Below the pieces are notes generated by a model. It made no database searches, was not told where the DNA came from, and saw only the letters and a program-made list of their open reading frames with translations. The position numbers were made by a program, and so were the translations under genes. From Sphaerolaimus hirsutus (taxonomy: Eukaryota > Nematoda > Chromadorea > Monhysterida > Sphaerolaimidae), in the NCBI GenBank assembly GCA_964036195.1, contig OZ038453.1, positions 17,769,206-17,833,205 of the forward strand: 64,000 nt of DNA, in the 5' to 3' direction. Of this stretch, positions 11,361 to 21,835 are shown piece after piece. How positions within the stretch are numbered: the first letter of the stretch is position 1; the number at the start of each line of letters is the position of its first letter.

Positions 11361-11778
11361 CCGTATTTCCTCGAAATACCCCCCGGGGGGTGATTGTTTC
11401 ATAGTGGTCCCGAGAGGGGGGGGGGGTTAAACGAGGGGGGGTATTTTTTCACAAGAAAATTTTTGAAAACCAAGTACGAAATTGTCGTCTGAAACGTACG
11501 CAGACGTCGAAAAATGCAACAAAAACTGCCATTTATAAGGTTCTGTAGACTAATATTAGTATGTAGATGGTATGTACACTGTTCTAACGTGACACCGACA
11601 TTGTTTTAACGTGTGTTCTGCAGTACACAGAACACAAACTACAGTTATTGTCATGTACGTTCCCTTTACACTCAATTTGGGGGGGTATTTCGAGGGGGGG
11701 GGGGTGGTGATTGTTTCATAGTGGTCCCGAGAGGGGGGCGGGTATTTCGAGGGGGAGCGGTATTTCGAGGAAATACGG
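11361..11778. mobile_element. TA-flanked C/G-run MITE, TIR CCGTATTTCCTCGAAATACC
   Basis: The left CCGTATTTCCTCGAAATACC is inverted at the right (GGTATTTCGAGGAAATACGG), with TA outside both ends (11359-11360, 11779-11780). Poly-G/C tracts flank a core with GTACGCAGACGTCGAAAAATG. The same element lies at 27190-27629 in the opposite orientation. Confidence 0.9.
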
Positions 11779-11910
11779 TATATCGATTCTACCCGATTTG
11801 AACAAACCCTCGAATTGTGAAATGAAAGACTCCTGTGAGGTTGAATTTCGTCAAATTTTTATTTTTTTGCATAGATGTGTTTGCCGAGTGTTTGACGTGA
11901 CAAATATCTA

Positions 11911-12304
11911 CCACGTTTTCTCGAATTACCCCCCCCCCCTTTGAATAACCCCCCTCGAAATTCCCAAACCCCAGGTCTGAGCGAGGATGTATTCCCAATA
12001 TGGTATAAGGTACATCATGTATGCAATGTACATGATATGTTGATTGCTGCCAATTTCCATCGCAGCTACGCATAGACTAGTTTGTGTAGACACAATAAGT
12101 ATACATGGACAAATATAACCAGTTGGGCAGGTTTATTACTAGTTTTGGGTGTACAAAAGCCTATTATTAACTATTGTCCTTCACCAAAATTTCTGACGAA
12201 ATCATGACCCGCCTCGAATAAGCCCCCCTCGAATTAACTCCCCCTACCCTCAACGTTTCCTGGCGAAATAATCAATCACCTGGAAGTATTTCGAGGAAAT
12301 ACGG
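11911..12304. mobile_element. TA-type C/G-run MITE, second subfamily
   Basis: Left end CCACGTTTTCTCGAATTACC after TA; right end AGTATTTCGAGGAAATACGG followed by TG where TA is expected. The core includes CAAGTATAC- and TGTACATGATATG-like segments and ends with CCTCGAATTAACTCCCCC. Only about 130 bases separate it from the previous copy. Confidence 0.72.
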
Positions 12305-12438
12305 TGTATTGAGTATTTTTAAGGATTTTAGTGTCTGTTTGATTGTAAAAATGCTCGATATCCTTACCCTTGATCAAAACAAACTGTATTAATTGTGAGG
12401 TGCCTTCCCGACTTTTTGACCAAAAGTACACCTACACA

Positions 12439-12932
12439 TAGGTTTGGCCGATTTTTTTTAAAAGCTTTTTTTGAACATGACGTCCGAAATGTTTTTTTAT
12501 AAAAACATCAGCCGAAATTTTTAGTACTAAGCACTAGGTATTTTGCAAAAATTTTGCGCACAGGCGCGCAATTTCACACAAATTGACATTGGTGGTTGTT
12601 TTAATTGGTTTTGTGGCATTTTTTAGTATTAAAGCATCCATTTCTATGTGCTACCATGGGTTAATAAGCTGTCATATGTTGTTGAAGTATATAATATTGG
12701 GGTAGTGTGATTCCATGTACCTCCACCGTGTGTAACTTCACTCCCAAAGTAACAACAACCTCCTTTTATAACCTTGTTTGATCACCATTCCGTGCCAAAC
12801 TTCACCTGAAGTCACGAACATTCGACTATACAAACTTATCGACAAAAAAAATGGATATTTTTGACACAAATCACCACTTATAATGCTATCCCATGGCTCC
12901 ACAGCCATTGTATGGTCATATATAACAACACA
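12439..12932. mobile_element. Truncated hAT-like element of the TAGGGTTGGCC/AAAACG family
   Basis: It begins TAGGTTTGGCCGATTTTTTT and follows the 5918-6547 core through GGTCATATATAACA. It is then cut off by the CCGGTGCCCAAGTA array, and its right end does not reappear. Confidence 0.75.
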
Positions 12933-13100
12933 GATGGGCGTGGGTCGGTGCCCAAGTAAAACCGGTGCCCAAGTACGCCCGGTGCCCAAGTATAAAGACC
13001 GTTGCCCAAGTACGCCCGGTGCCCAAGTAAAGTGCCCGTACTTGTGCACTTTACTTGTGCACCGGGCGGCTGTTTACTTGGGCAAAACTTGGGAACACTT
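12933..13100. repeat. CCGGTGCCCAAGTA array, left cluster
   Basis: About seven copies of CGGTGCCCAAGTA, first in direct and then inverted orientation (CTTGTGCACCGGG). A mirrored cluster lies at 13955-14150, so the two may be the ends of one element now split by 13346-13789. Confidence 0.7.
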
Positions 13101-13345
13101 GTGCATTACTTGAACTTGAACTTTAGTGCACAGGCATATTTTTGTTACATTTATGTATTTATTTTGTGGCATTTTGTTGTGTGTATACTCGGCGGACCAT
13201 AATTTGATGAATAAAATCTTGTGATTAATTTCGTAATTAATTATTCCATAGCAAAAATAAAATATTATGATGAAAAACTATCAATTTTGATTAATTATTC
13301 AGATGTGTTATGGTCAGATGTGTTATGGTAGGTTTCCATACTAAG

Positions 13346-13789
13346 CAGGGACGTATCCAGGATTTTGGAGCGGGGGGGCTGCTTGTTTACGGAGCCCGGC
13401 GAACGGGGGGGGCTCAGCCCCCCCCCCTAAATTTTTCCCTATGTGGTGGCGGAAAGGCGTCATGGCGCTGGCGCCATTCGTAGGCGCCACGCCATGGCGC
13501 CATTGGCATTGGCGCTGGCGCCAAAAATTGCCTATATATATGTAAATATACGTACATATATAGCGAAAACACGTCCATTTCATCTTTTTAAAAGAAAACT
13601 GTGAGAACAGGGCCGATTTTTTCAAAATACCCCTGTGTAATGGACAAATGCGCGCTTGCGCGCAAAATTTTTACAGTACACCTTCAAACGTTGTACTAAA
13701 AGTTGCATTTTCGGCAACTTTTTTAGTTCTCGCCCGGGAAGGGGGGGGGGGCTGCAGCCCCCCCCGCCCCCCCCCTGGATACGTCCTTG
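13346..13789. mobile_element. hAT-like element, TIR CARGGACGTATCCAGG, TSD ATACTAAG
   Basis: CAGGGACGTATCCAGGA at the left and CCTGGATACGTCCTTG at the right, with ATACTAAG at 13338-13345 and 13790-13797. Inside are G/C runs and a palindromic GCGCTTGCGCGCAAAATTTTT. Relatives: 15303-15738, 19133-19509 and fragments at 7200 and 45495. Confidence 0.9.
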
Positions 13790-13954
13790 ATACTAAGTGT
13801 AATGTCCGCCGAGTATACTTAATTCATGACATCCAAATGGCGCTCCACACACAGCGATTTTTAAAGTAAGTTTCGGGGTATGTTGTATGAGAATAGGAAT
13901 GCTGGGCAGGTATGTGATCTGCACCGCTCCCATGCGCTATCGCCCATCTATCGC

Positions 13955-14150
13955 TCCCTACTTGTGCACCGGGTGCCCTGCCCTGCCCGGTGCCCAAGTA
14001 AACATCCGCCCGGTGCCCAAGTAAAGAGCCGCCCGGTGCCCAAGTACGAACACTTTACTTGGGCACCGGGCGTACTTGGGCACCGGAAATTATACTTGGG
14101 CACCGGGCGTACTTGGGCACCGGTTTTACTTGCGCACCGGCTCAGCGCCG
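13955..14150. repeat. CCGGTGCCCAAGTA array, right cluster
   Basis: Direct copies (GCCCGGTGCCCAAGTA) for the first half, inverted copies (TACTTGGGCACCGG) for the second. The counterpart is 12933-13100. The following 14151-14325 shows nothing specific. Confidence 0.7.
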
Positions 14151-14333
14151 AAGAAACAGCATGAGCGCATATTGATTGCATCATAATTTCACTTTTTTAC
14201 AATGATTGCACCACTTTTACCAATTGCATTCAAAAACACAAACAGTAATCATTGCATCAAGACACTTTCTTTATACAGTTCTAACTACCCCTCAATTTCT
14301 CGCAGGTATCTCACACCCTTGATTAGGGTTGGC

Positions 14334-15022
14334 AAGCGATTTTTTTTAAGCGATTTTTTTTAAAAAATTTTCGATTTTTAAAAAAAAAAATCGCAGCACC
14401 CGTACCGATTTTTAAAAAAAAAAATCGCTGGCAAAAATTTTTGGTACTCAAGCACTAGGTAAAATGCAAAAATTTTGTGCGCGAGCGCGCACTTTCATGC
14501 AAACAATCCACAAGTTGCTTTTTTCATGGCTTTGACAACCACTTTGGGGGGTGTAGTACCCATTTATGTGTGCTTTTAAGCGTGTAAGGTAGGCTGTGAA
14601 TTATTTTAGGAAGTATTCATAGTTATGCTTTGTGTTGTCACATCAAACATTTATGCAAAATGCATCCATGTTCACTTCCAATATCATTTATATTTTGTTC
14701 TGAGCAAGAACATGCTATTTCTGCAAACAAAATTGCAAATTGTCAATGAAGTGTGATTCACGTCACAAATATAACAATTTAATTACATTTACACTTAAAA
14801 ATAACTGACTTTCAAGCTTTTCCGAAGCTCTACTGTACTTATATTAGCACATAAAGTATAAGTGTGCACTCCCTACCAATTTATATGGCTTTTATCAACC
14901 CCAGAGGCGATTTTAGGCAGAAATGGGGCTAATTTTGACCCCAGCGATTTTTATTTAAAAAAATCGATTTTTATTTAAAAAAATCGGGGTCGTTAAAAAA
15001 AATCGATTTTTTTCCAACCCTA
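14334..15022. mobile_element. hAT-like element with AAATCG arrays, TSD CCCTTGAT, just upstream of the MBF1 start
   Basis: The ends are TAGGGTTGGCAAGCGA and TTTTCCAACCCTA, with CCCTTGAT at 14326-14333 and 15023-15030. The end arrays use AAAAAATCG/CGATTTTTT where relatives use AAAACG. The right end is 60 bases before the MBF1 ATG, so promoter or 5' UTR sequence is partly element-derived or displaced. Confidence 0.9.
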
Positions 15023-15082
15023 CCCTTGATTTTCATCCTTCCTTAAAAACTGAAATTCCTACACTCCCTACCGATCATCAAA

Positions 15083-18000
15083 ATGTCTAAACTAGGCAAC
15101 GTCAATTCGGACGCGGATTTTGAGTCTGTCACTGTTTTGAGGAAAAAAGGACCCGCTGTGAAAACTGTCAGGACTGCTGGGGTGCGTTTTTTCAACTTAT
15201 TTTCATTGCAACATTTTTGTGACCTGTTTTACGTTGCTCAAAAACAGTTGAATACTGAATTGCGTGTGGTCCTGGTTGAAGTCTATAAATAAGCGATCTG
15301 AACAAGGACGTATCCAGGGGGTGGGGGGGAGCCCCCCCCTTCCCGGGTTGAGACCTAAAAAATCCCGGAAACTGCAACTTTTTCTATGTATTTGTCGATG
15401 TTTCTTAAAAATTTTGCGCGCAAGCGCGCAATGTCGTCATCAAACATTGTATTTTCAGTGGATCGGCCCCTGTAAACCAATATCCTTTGAAATGGACACA
15501 TTTTTGCGAATTTCGCCATATATGTATGCATATTGACATATTTACATATAAAGTGGTTCCTGGCGCTGGCGCCAACGCCAATAGCGCCATGACGTGGCGC
15601 CTTTGTATGGCGCTAGCGCCAAAACGCTTTTCCGTCCCTATATATGGAAAATATTTGGGGGGGGGGGGGCTGAGCACCCTGTTCGCCGGCCCCGTAAAGA
15701 AGCAGCCCCCCCGCTCAAAAATCCTGGATACGTCCCTGGATGGACGTAAATACAGCAAAGACTAATCGGTACACTCTACGATTACGACCGCCCAGACTCC
15801 TAGGATGTGCAAATGTAAAAGTACACCCCGTACATGGCGAGAATTCGGCCGTAAAGTAAACCCGGCCGTAAGGCATAGTTGTACAAACGTATTTACGTTT
15901 ACTCGATAAATACGTATACTCGAGTGCTGCGTAAATACGTTTACGCGCCTCCCGAAAAAATACCGGTACTCAGTTACTCGCGTACTTTTTGAAAGTACGC
16001 GAGTACAGAAAACGAATATTTACAGATATTTACGTTTACTCACCTTTTACACAGCGTAAAAGTAGAAAAATTTTACTTTACGTTTTCTGTATTGAGGTTT
16101 GACTAAAAATAAAATACTTTACGTTTACGTTTACTTAAAAAAAGTTCAGTACTTTAAACAACTCTGCCGTAGTGATGCCCGGCCTAAAGTAGCACCCTCT
16201 ACTTTACGGCCGGGTTTACTTTACGGCCAGACCATCCCCGAAGTACATACCGTAATCAAAATAAACTAACCGAAGCCAGGAGAATAACTCCAATACAGCG
16301 CGACGAATATTTTTCTTATTTTTGGAACAGTTTCCACTATTTCACCAATGATGACGTCATGATGGGTTGTTTTCTCTAGAAAAATACATGGCATGCGGCC
16401 CGTGGTGTATTCGTTGGCGTGTTTTTTTCCGTGAGACAAGTGTTTGGACGTGTAAATAAAAATGAATCAGCAAATATGCATATTTTATGTTCCAATCAAC
16501 TCTGTCTGATATAAAACAAACTGTGTTGTATACATTAAATAATGTGTATAAGACATATAAATTTGTCACAGGAACTGAATGCCGCGCAGCGGGCAGGTGC
16601 CACTATCGAAACTACGAAGAAACACCAGGCTGGCGGCAATGTGCAACATCAGATGACCAAGAATGCTTCCAAGGTGGGTTTTTGCATATATGCAAAGTAC
16701 GTGGCTGTGTAGAGTCATGACTGTGTGTCCGCGTTTTTTTGTTATGCACTGTATCATAAATCTCACTCCGGATTACCGTATTTCTTCGAATTATCCCCCC
16801 CTCTTATTGACACCCTCATCTGTAAGAATGTAAATGATGTAAATATTAATTCTGCCCATTAGGTACAGTTATTTACCCAGGGATTAATTTGTGTAGATAT
16901 ATACGTATAAATATGTGCAAATATAACCCGTTCTGTCACATGTATAGGGTTCAAACGGGATTGACTTTTCGGGATCGGGATTGGGATTCACTTTTTGAGA
17001 TTTCGGGATCGGGATCGGGATTGGGGTTTCGGGATCGGGATCGGGACTGCCAAATCCCGGAATTTCACGGGTTCCGGGATCGGGATCGGGATCCCGTTTG
17101 AACCCTACACATGTATTACAATTTTTGTGTATGATAAATCCTAATTTACTATCATCATCCACTAAAATTTATGACGGAATAATAACCCCCCTCCCATCGG
17201 GTAAAATATTATAGAAACTTGAAAACTAATATTTTTGGACAAGCCAAAAATGAAAAAAAAGTGACTGAAACACATCATTTCCAGATCGATGCAGAAACTG
17301 AACAGTTCAAATTGGACCACGTCGGTTTGGACGTGGGCAGGCTGATCCAACAAGCGAGACAAGCGAAGGAATGGACCCAGAAGGATTTGGCCACTGTGAG
17401 CGGGTCATTTTTGTACTGCGCAGACTATGTTTTCGGGGTTGAGGTAGGGTTTAAAAGTGATAAGACTAGGGTTGGAAAAAAAGTTTTTTTAACTCCATGT
17501 TTTTTTATATAAAAACAACGTTTTTTTAAAAAGAAGGTTTTTTAAAGATAAAACACGTTTTTTTTAAAGCTCCCAGATATGGCCTTGTGTCAACATATAT
17601 AGGTATATCAGACAAGTGGCAATACTCTGTGATGTTGTATATGCCCATATAATGGCTGTGGAGCCATGGGATAGCATTATAACTGATGATTTGTGTCAAA
17701 AATATCCATTTTTTGTCGACATGTTCGTATATCGCCTTATAGTCGAATGTTTGTGACTTCCAAGTGAAGTTTGGCATGGAATAGTGATCAAACAAGGTTA
17801 TAAAAGGAGGTTGTCACTTTGGGAGTGATGTTACACACTGTGGAGGTACATAGAAGCACATTACCTCAATATTATATAAATACTACAGCAACATATGACG
17901 GCTTATTAACCCATGGTCGCACATAGAAATGGATCCTTTGATACTAAAAATGCCACAAAACCAATGAAAACAACCACCAATGTTAATCTGTGTGTGAAAT

Positions 18001-20528
18001 TGCGTGCTTGTGCGCAAAAATTTTGCAAAATACCTAGTGCTTAGTACTAAAAAATTTCGGCTGATGTTTTAAAAAACAACATTTTGGGCGTCATGTTAAA
18101 AAAAAACGTTTAAAAAAACATCGGCCAATCCTAGAAACGACTTTTCGGGGTCGGGATTTAGGACAAAGTTGTTGTATTTGTTATTTTTCTTCAATTATCC
18201 TATTCAATTAAAAAATTGTCTTTAACCACTTGGATGCAAGAGAAGTCGCATAAAATTCACATTGGAGGTTTACATTCACATTTATCTGTGCAAAAAACCT
18301 TTGGTAGATTTTTCAAAATTTTACTGATCGGGTGTGGGAAATTTTTTTATCGTGATTTGAAAATTTTCAGCATTGGGATTGTCTTTTCAAGTTTTCGGAT
18401 CGGGATCGGGATCATTGAATCCGAAAATAATCGGGATTCGCAAACGGGTTACTGTTTGTACCCTACCCAATCCTTGGGTAGTTTTCATCGGGATCGTGTA
18501 GTAGTCTCTGCTTCAATGATTTTTTGTTTCAGCGAATCAACGAGAAGCCGCAGGTGGTGAACGAGTACGAATCTGGCAAAGCGGTGCCCAATCAGCAGGT
18601 GGTTTTCACGTTTTTTGGGGGGCACGGCGGTGTTGCCTTCCGTTTCTGATGGTTCGATCTGCACCCGAACTAGGGTTCAAACGGGATTGACTTTTCGGGA
18701 TCGGGATGTTTTTTTTTGTGAGATTTTCGGGATCGGGATCGGCACCACAAAATCCCGAAATTTTTTTGTATTCGGGATCGGGATCCCGTTTGGCCCCTAA
18801 TCCAAACCCGACATATTTCTCTACGTCTCCATTACACAAAGTCGAGTTGGTTGAACTGAACACGAGGGTCTTCAGCGGAGTGAGGGGGGGCTCACAAGCT
18901 TGGGCGTGCTGTCTATGTGAAGCCCATTCCCCCTCTCGTTTTTTCCTTTAAGCCTACCTGTAGTATGAATTGGAATATAAAATGAAGCCCCAACGACATT
19001 GACATGCCTAGGGTTGTAAAAAACGTTGTTTTAACTGTCTTTTTTATTTTAAAACAACGTTCTTTAAAATAAAAAAACGTTTTTTTGAAAAGCTCCCAGA
19101 TATGACCTTGTTTCAACATATATAGTTATATCCAGTGGCGTAGCCAGGGGGGGGGGCGGGGGGGCGCCCCCCCCCTTCCCGCGTGAGACGTGGAAAATGT
19201 GCGGAAGTGGCGATTCTAGGTACCGTTTTCGTGGGTGCTGTGAAAATTTTTGCCCTTCCCACAACAGGTATTTTGAGTCCACTTGTCTCTGAGGCCTAGA
19301 AATCCTTAGCATGTACACTCAGGGTGTCCACTTCGCTGTAAAATACATACATTTAAAGCGGTCTTTGGCGCCAGTGTCAACGCCAATGGCGCCATGGCGC
19401 CATTCTCTTACTACAGGGGTAAAATTTTAGGGGGGGGGCGCCGCCCCCCCCCGTTCGCCGGGCTCCGTATACAATCTGCCCCCGCTCAAAAATCCTGGCT
19501 ACGCCACTGGGTATATCAGACAATACTCTGTGATGTTGTATAAGACTATATAATGGATGTTGAGCCGTGGGATATAGCATTATGAGTGGTGATTTGTGTG
19601 AAAAATGTCCATTTTTTGTCGACACGTTCGTATATTGCCTTATAGTCGAATGTTCGTGACTTCAGGTAAAGTTTCGCACGGAATAGTGATCAAACAAGGT
19701 TGTAAAAGGAGGTTGTTACTTTGAGAGTGAAGTTACACACTGTGGAGGTACATGGAAGCACATTACCTCAATATTATATACTACAGCAACATATGATAGC
19801 TTATTACCCCATGATAGCACATAGAAATGGATACTATGATACTAAAAATGCCACAAAACCAATGAAAACAACCACCAATATCAACTTGTGTGTGAAATTG
19901 CGCGCTTGCGCGCAAAAAATTTGCAAAATACCTACTGTTTAGTACTAAAAATTTCGGCCGATGTTAAAAAAAACATTTCGGATGTCATGTTTTTTTGTAA
20001 AAACGTTTAAAAAACATTGGCCAACCCTAGGCATGCCACACACTAGTTGACACGTGCGTCTCAACTGGTCTCTGTCAACTCAGATTCCGGCTTCACGTGT
20101 TGCAGAGCGATCTCCAAATGCACGCGGAAATGTTGAAAAATACATATTACGGCGAGTGCATTGGGAGATCACTGTGCGACATGTGAAGCCAAACCCTCAG
20201 TTGACACAAAGCTGTTGACGTGTCAATTAGTGTGCGCGCAGCCATTACGCCATGGCACAGCGCCAACCAATGGTGCCAGCTCCATGGCGCCATTCCGTTA
20301 TTACGGGAAAGTTTTAGCCCCCCCCCTTCGCCAGCCCCCCTAAACAATTCAAAAATCCTCGGCACTTCCCCGAATTGTCTCTCCTGTTCACTACTTTCCA
20401 TTTGCGATATTCAGATTATGGCGAAACTCGAACGGAATCTGGGTGTGCGATTAAGGGGCAAAGAAAAAGGTCAACCCATGGTGCCGAGAACTTCGGGCAG
20501 TTCCAGCGGCGGCGTGAAGAAAAAGTGA
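15083..20528 (+). CDS. EDF1: Multiprotein bridging factor 1 / EDF1, 5 exons, complete
   Basis: Conserved coactivator bridging bZIP or nuclear-receptor factors and TBP; it also binds collided ribosomes. Exons 15083-15181, 16572-16673, 17285-17395, 18533-18598, 20415-20528 (TGA at 20526), all phase 0, 163 codons (family about 150). The N-terminal MBF1 domain contains FESVTVLRKKGP, LNAAQRAGATIETTKKHQAG and NVQHQMTKNASK. The Cro/C1-type helix-turn-helix spans about residues 84-141: LIQQARQAKEWTQKDLAT, then RINEKPQVVNEYESGKAVPN, then KLERNLGVRLRGKEKG. The Ser/Gly-rich tail ends KKK. The start is the only in-frame ATG, followed by the expected opening. All four introns contain inserted elements. 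Junctions were read from GT-AG sites and reading-frame continuity. Confidence 0.95.
15303..15738. mobile_element. hAT-like element, CARGGACGTATCCAGG family, in MBF1 intron 1
   Basis: CAAGGACGTATCCAGGGG and AAATCCTGGATACGTCCCTG are inverted. The flanking octamers (GATCTGAA, GATGGACG) no longer match. The core has the TGCGCGCAAGCGCGCAATG palindrome and GCGCTAGCGCCAAAAC. Confidence 0.8.
15845..16230. mobile_element. Nested pair: CGGCCGTAAAGTAAACCCGG element containing a TACGTTTAC hAT (15874-16166)
   Basis: Outer inverted ends: CGGCCGTAAAGTAAACCCGG at the left and CCGGGTTTACTTTACGGCC at the right. The inner element runs from CATAGTTGTACAAACG to TTTAAACAACTCTG, with flanks CCGTAAGG and CCGTAGTG (6 of 8). 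It is packed with TTTACGTTTAC and GAGTAC words. Relatives of the inner one: 25408-25835 and 56463-56952. Confidence 0.7.
16776..17200. mobile_element. Diverged C/G-run MITE in MBF1 intron 2, interrupted by 16945-17107
   Basis: After TA it begins CCGTATTTCTTCGAATTATC followed by a C run, and ends near GACGGAATAATAACCCCCC without a clear right TIR. Confidence 0.55.
16945..17107. mobile_element. hAT-like element TAGGGTTCAAACG, GGGATC vocabulary, TSD CACATGTA
   Basis: A 163-base element: TAGGGTTCAAACGGGATTGA to ATCCCGTTTGAACCCTA, with CACATGTA at 16937-16944 and 17108-17115. Between the ends it is almost only CGGGAT words. The same ends with other words occur at 43643-45959 (GGGACC) and 44586-45376 (CGATAT). 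Confidence 0.93.
17445..18465. mobile_element. Older TAGGGTTCAAACG/GGGATC element split by a nested hAT
   Basis: TAGGGTTTAAAAGTGATAAG at the left continues after the insertion as CTTTTCGGGGTCGGGATTT; the far end is GGGTTACTGTTTGTACCCTA, with CGGATCGGGATCGGG arrays. Its own TSD is no longer visible. Found in MBF1 intron 3. Confidence 0.7.
17467..18133. mobile_element. hAT-like element, TAGGGTTGG/AAAACG family, nested in 17445-18465
   Basis: TAGGGTTGGAAAAAAAG to ATCGGCCAATCCTA, opposite in orientation to 5918-6547. Flanks GATAAGAC and GAAACGAC match at 6 of 8 positions. The core words CATATATAGGTATATCAG and TTATAAAAGGAGGTTG are shared with its relatives. Confidence 0.82.
18671..18799. mobile_element. 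hAT-like element TAGGGTTCAAACG/GGGATC, 129 bases
   Basis: TAGGGTTCAAACGGGATTGA to ATCCCGTTTGGCCCCTA with CGGGATCGGGATCGG inside. Flanks ACCCGAAC and ATCCAAAC match at 6 of 8. MBF1 intron 4. Confidence 0.8.
19009..20029. mobile_element. hAT-like element, TAGGGTTG/AAAACG family, TSD G(A/G)CATGCC, in MBF1 intron 4
   Basis: TAGGGTTGTAAAAAACG to TTGGCCAACCCTA, with GACATGCC at 19001-19008 and GGCATGCC at 20030-20037. It contains a second hAT at 19133-19509; without it the length is about 640 bases, as in its relatives. Confidence 0.9.
19133..19509. mobile_element. hAT-like element CAGTGGCGTAGCCAGG, TSD G(T/G)TATATC, nested in 19009-20029
   Basis: CAGTGGCGTAGCCAGGGG to CCTGGCTACGCCACTG, with GTTATATC (19125-19132) and GGTATATC (19510-19517). 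Long G and C runs lie near each end and GGCGCC words inside. The host sequence rejoins in register when it is removed. Confidence 0.92.
20035..20240. repeat. Foldback, CACACTAGTTGACA family, in MBF1 intron 4
   Basis: CACACACTAGTTGACACGTG at the left and TGACGTGTCAATTAGTGTGC at the right, with GGCTTCACGTGTTGCAGAG against GCGACATGTGAAGCC inside. GGCGCC words and a fragment of a C-run hAT end (20240-20365) separate it from MBF1 exon 5. Confidence 0.7.
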
Positions 20529-20894
20529 AAAAAAAATTAAATTTTTTTTGGTGTTGGGTGATTTTCAGTGTAAACTGGGGACTGGGGACTTGGTTGTATT
20601 TAAACTGGGATGTGTTTTTGTGAATGATGAGAGGTTTTGTTCATTATTTATTGTTGAGTTTACAGTTTATCGTGGCAGTTGAACTTTTTCTGTCATCAAA
20701 TTTGTTTCTCAGCAGAAAAATTGTGATTTTATGGGAGAAGTTTTCTTGATGTATCAGAGTATTATTAGTGCTTAACGCGCGGCAAATCGTACGACGTGTG
20801 CAAATTCAAATGAAGTAAACATTGTCAACCTCTAACTAAGGTGCCGTCAACACGTAGTGGTGTCAAGTGATTATCAAAATTATAAGCACTTGTA

Positions 20895-21065
20895 AGGCCG
20901 GAATAAAAATTTTATCGGCCAGAAAACGGAAAAGGTAAAAAAAATTTATCGGCCGGAAAACAGAAAGGGTAAAAATTTTAAGCTGCCGGAAACGGGTAAT
21001 GGAAAAATGAAACGCCGGAAAACGGAAAACGGAAAGCGAAATTTACGCGGAAACAGAAAAATTTA
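20895..21065. repeat. TTTCCG-array fragment (read as CGGAAAACGGAAAA on +)
   Basis: Words GGCCGGAAAACAGAAA, GCCGGAAAACGGAAAACGG: the complement of the arrays that end the RT-bearing hAT-like elements at 29078-31033 and 60608-62540. No RT sequence is present here. The preceding 20529-20894 is AT-rich with nothing recognisable. Confidence 0.65.
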
Positions 21066-21179
21066 CATGACTGAAGAAACACCTGCATGTATGCAGCATG
21101 CTTGCGCTGCAGGTGATACCTTGAAGAAACTCAAATTGATTATAAGATAAATAACACAGTATATTTTCAACATTCAAAA

Positions 21180-21775
21180 TCAAAATATCTACCTGAGCCC
21201 CTTTGTAGATATAATAGACCCCCTGGAATAGGCCCCCTTCGAATTAACCCCCCCCTGAAAATTTGCTGGCAAAATAATAAACCTCCTGGAGGTATTTCGA
21301 GGTAATACGGTACTCGAGTTTGCGTAAATATCGTTACGTTTACTCTGAAAGAAAGTACCTGCACTCACCTTTACGCTTTCTAATGTACTTACATTATTAC
21401 TTTTTGAATGTACTTATGTACAGAAACCGTATTTCGTATAGGTTTTTATATCGGCTTTTTCAAGGCATAGAATACAAAAATGAAAGCAAAAAGCTAAAAA
21501 TAGGGTTTAATAGTGAAAATTTCTTATAAATATTAGCCCACATATTTATAGTCAAGAATAGCTGAAAATGGGCAAAATAGCAGATTAGCTAGTGCATTTG
21601 AAGGTGAAAATGGACAAAAAAGTACGAAAATTAGGCAAAAATTTCCCAAAAACACGTTTTCCAGTAAAAAAGTAACATTTACTCATATGAGTAAAAGTGA
21701 AAAATTACTGTATATTTTTGCTTACTTCAGTTCAGAAAATAGTTCAGTACTTTTAACAACTGTAGCCATGTCATC
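21180..21775. repeat. Fragment of a C/G-run MITE followed by a TACGTTTAC-type hAT fragment
   Basis: 21215-21309 ends GAGGTATTTCGAGGTAATACGG before TA, the right end of a C/G-run MITE. From 21310 on, GTACTCGAGTTTGCGTAAAT through CAGTACTTTTAACAACTGTAG resembles the right part of 25408-25835. Confidence 0.6.
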
Positions 21776-21835
21776 ATATTTTTAAGTAAAGCTGCATTAG
21801 TCAAGAACATTGATCACTCAGTCAAGTGGCTGACT

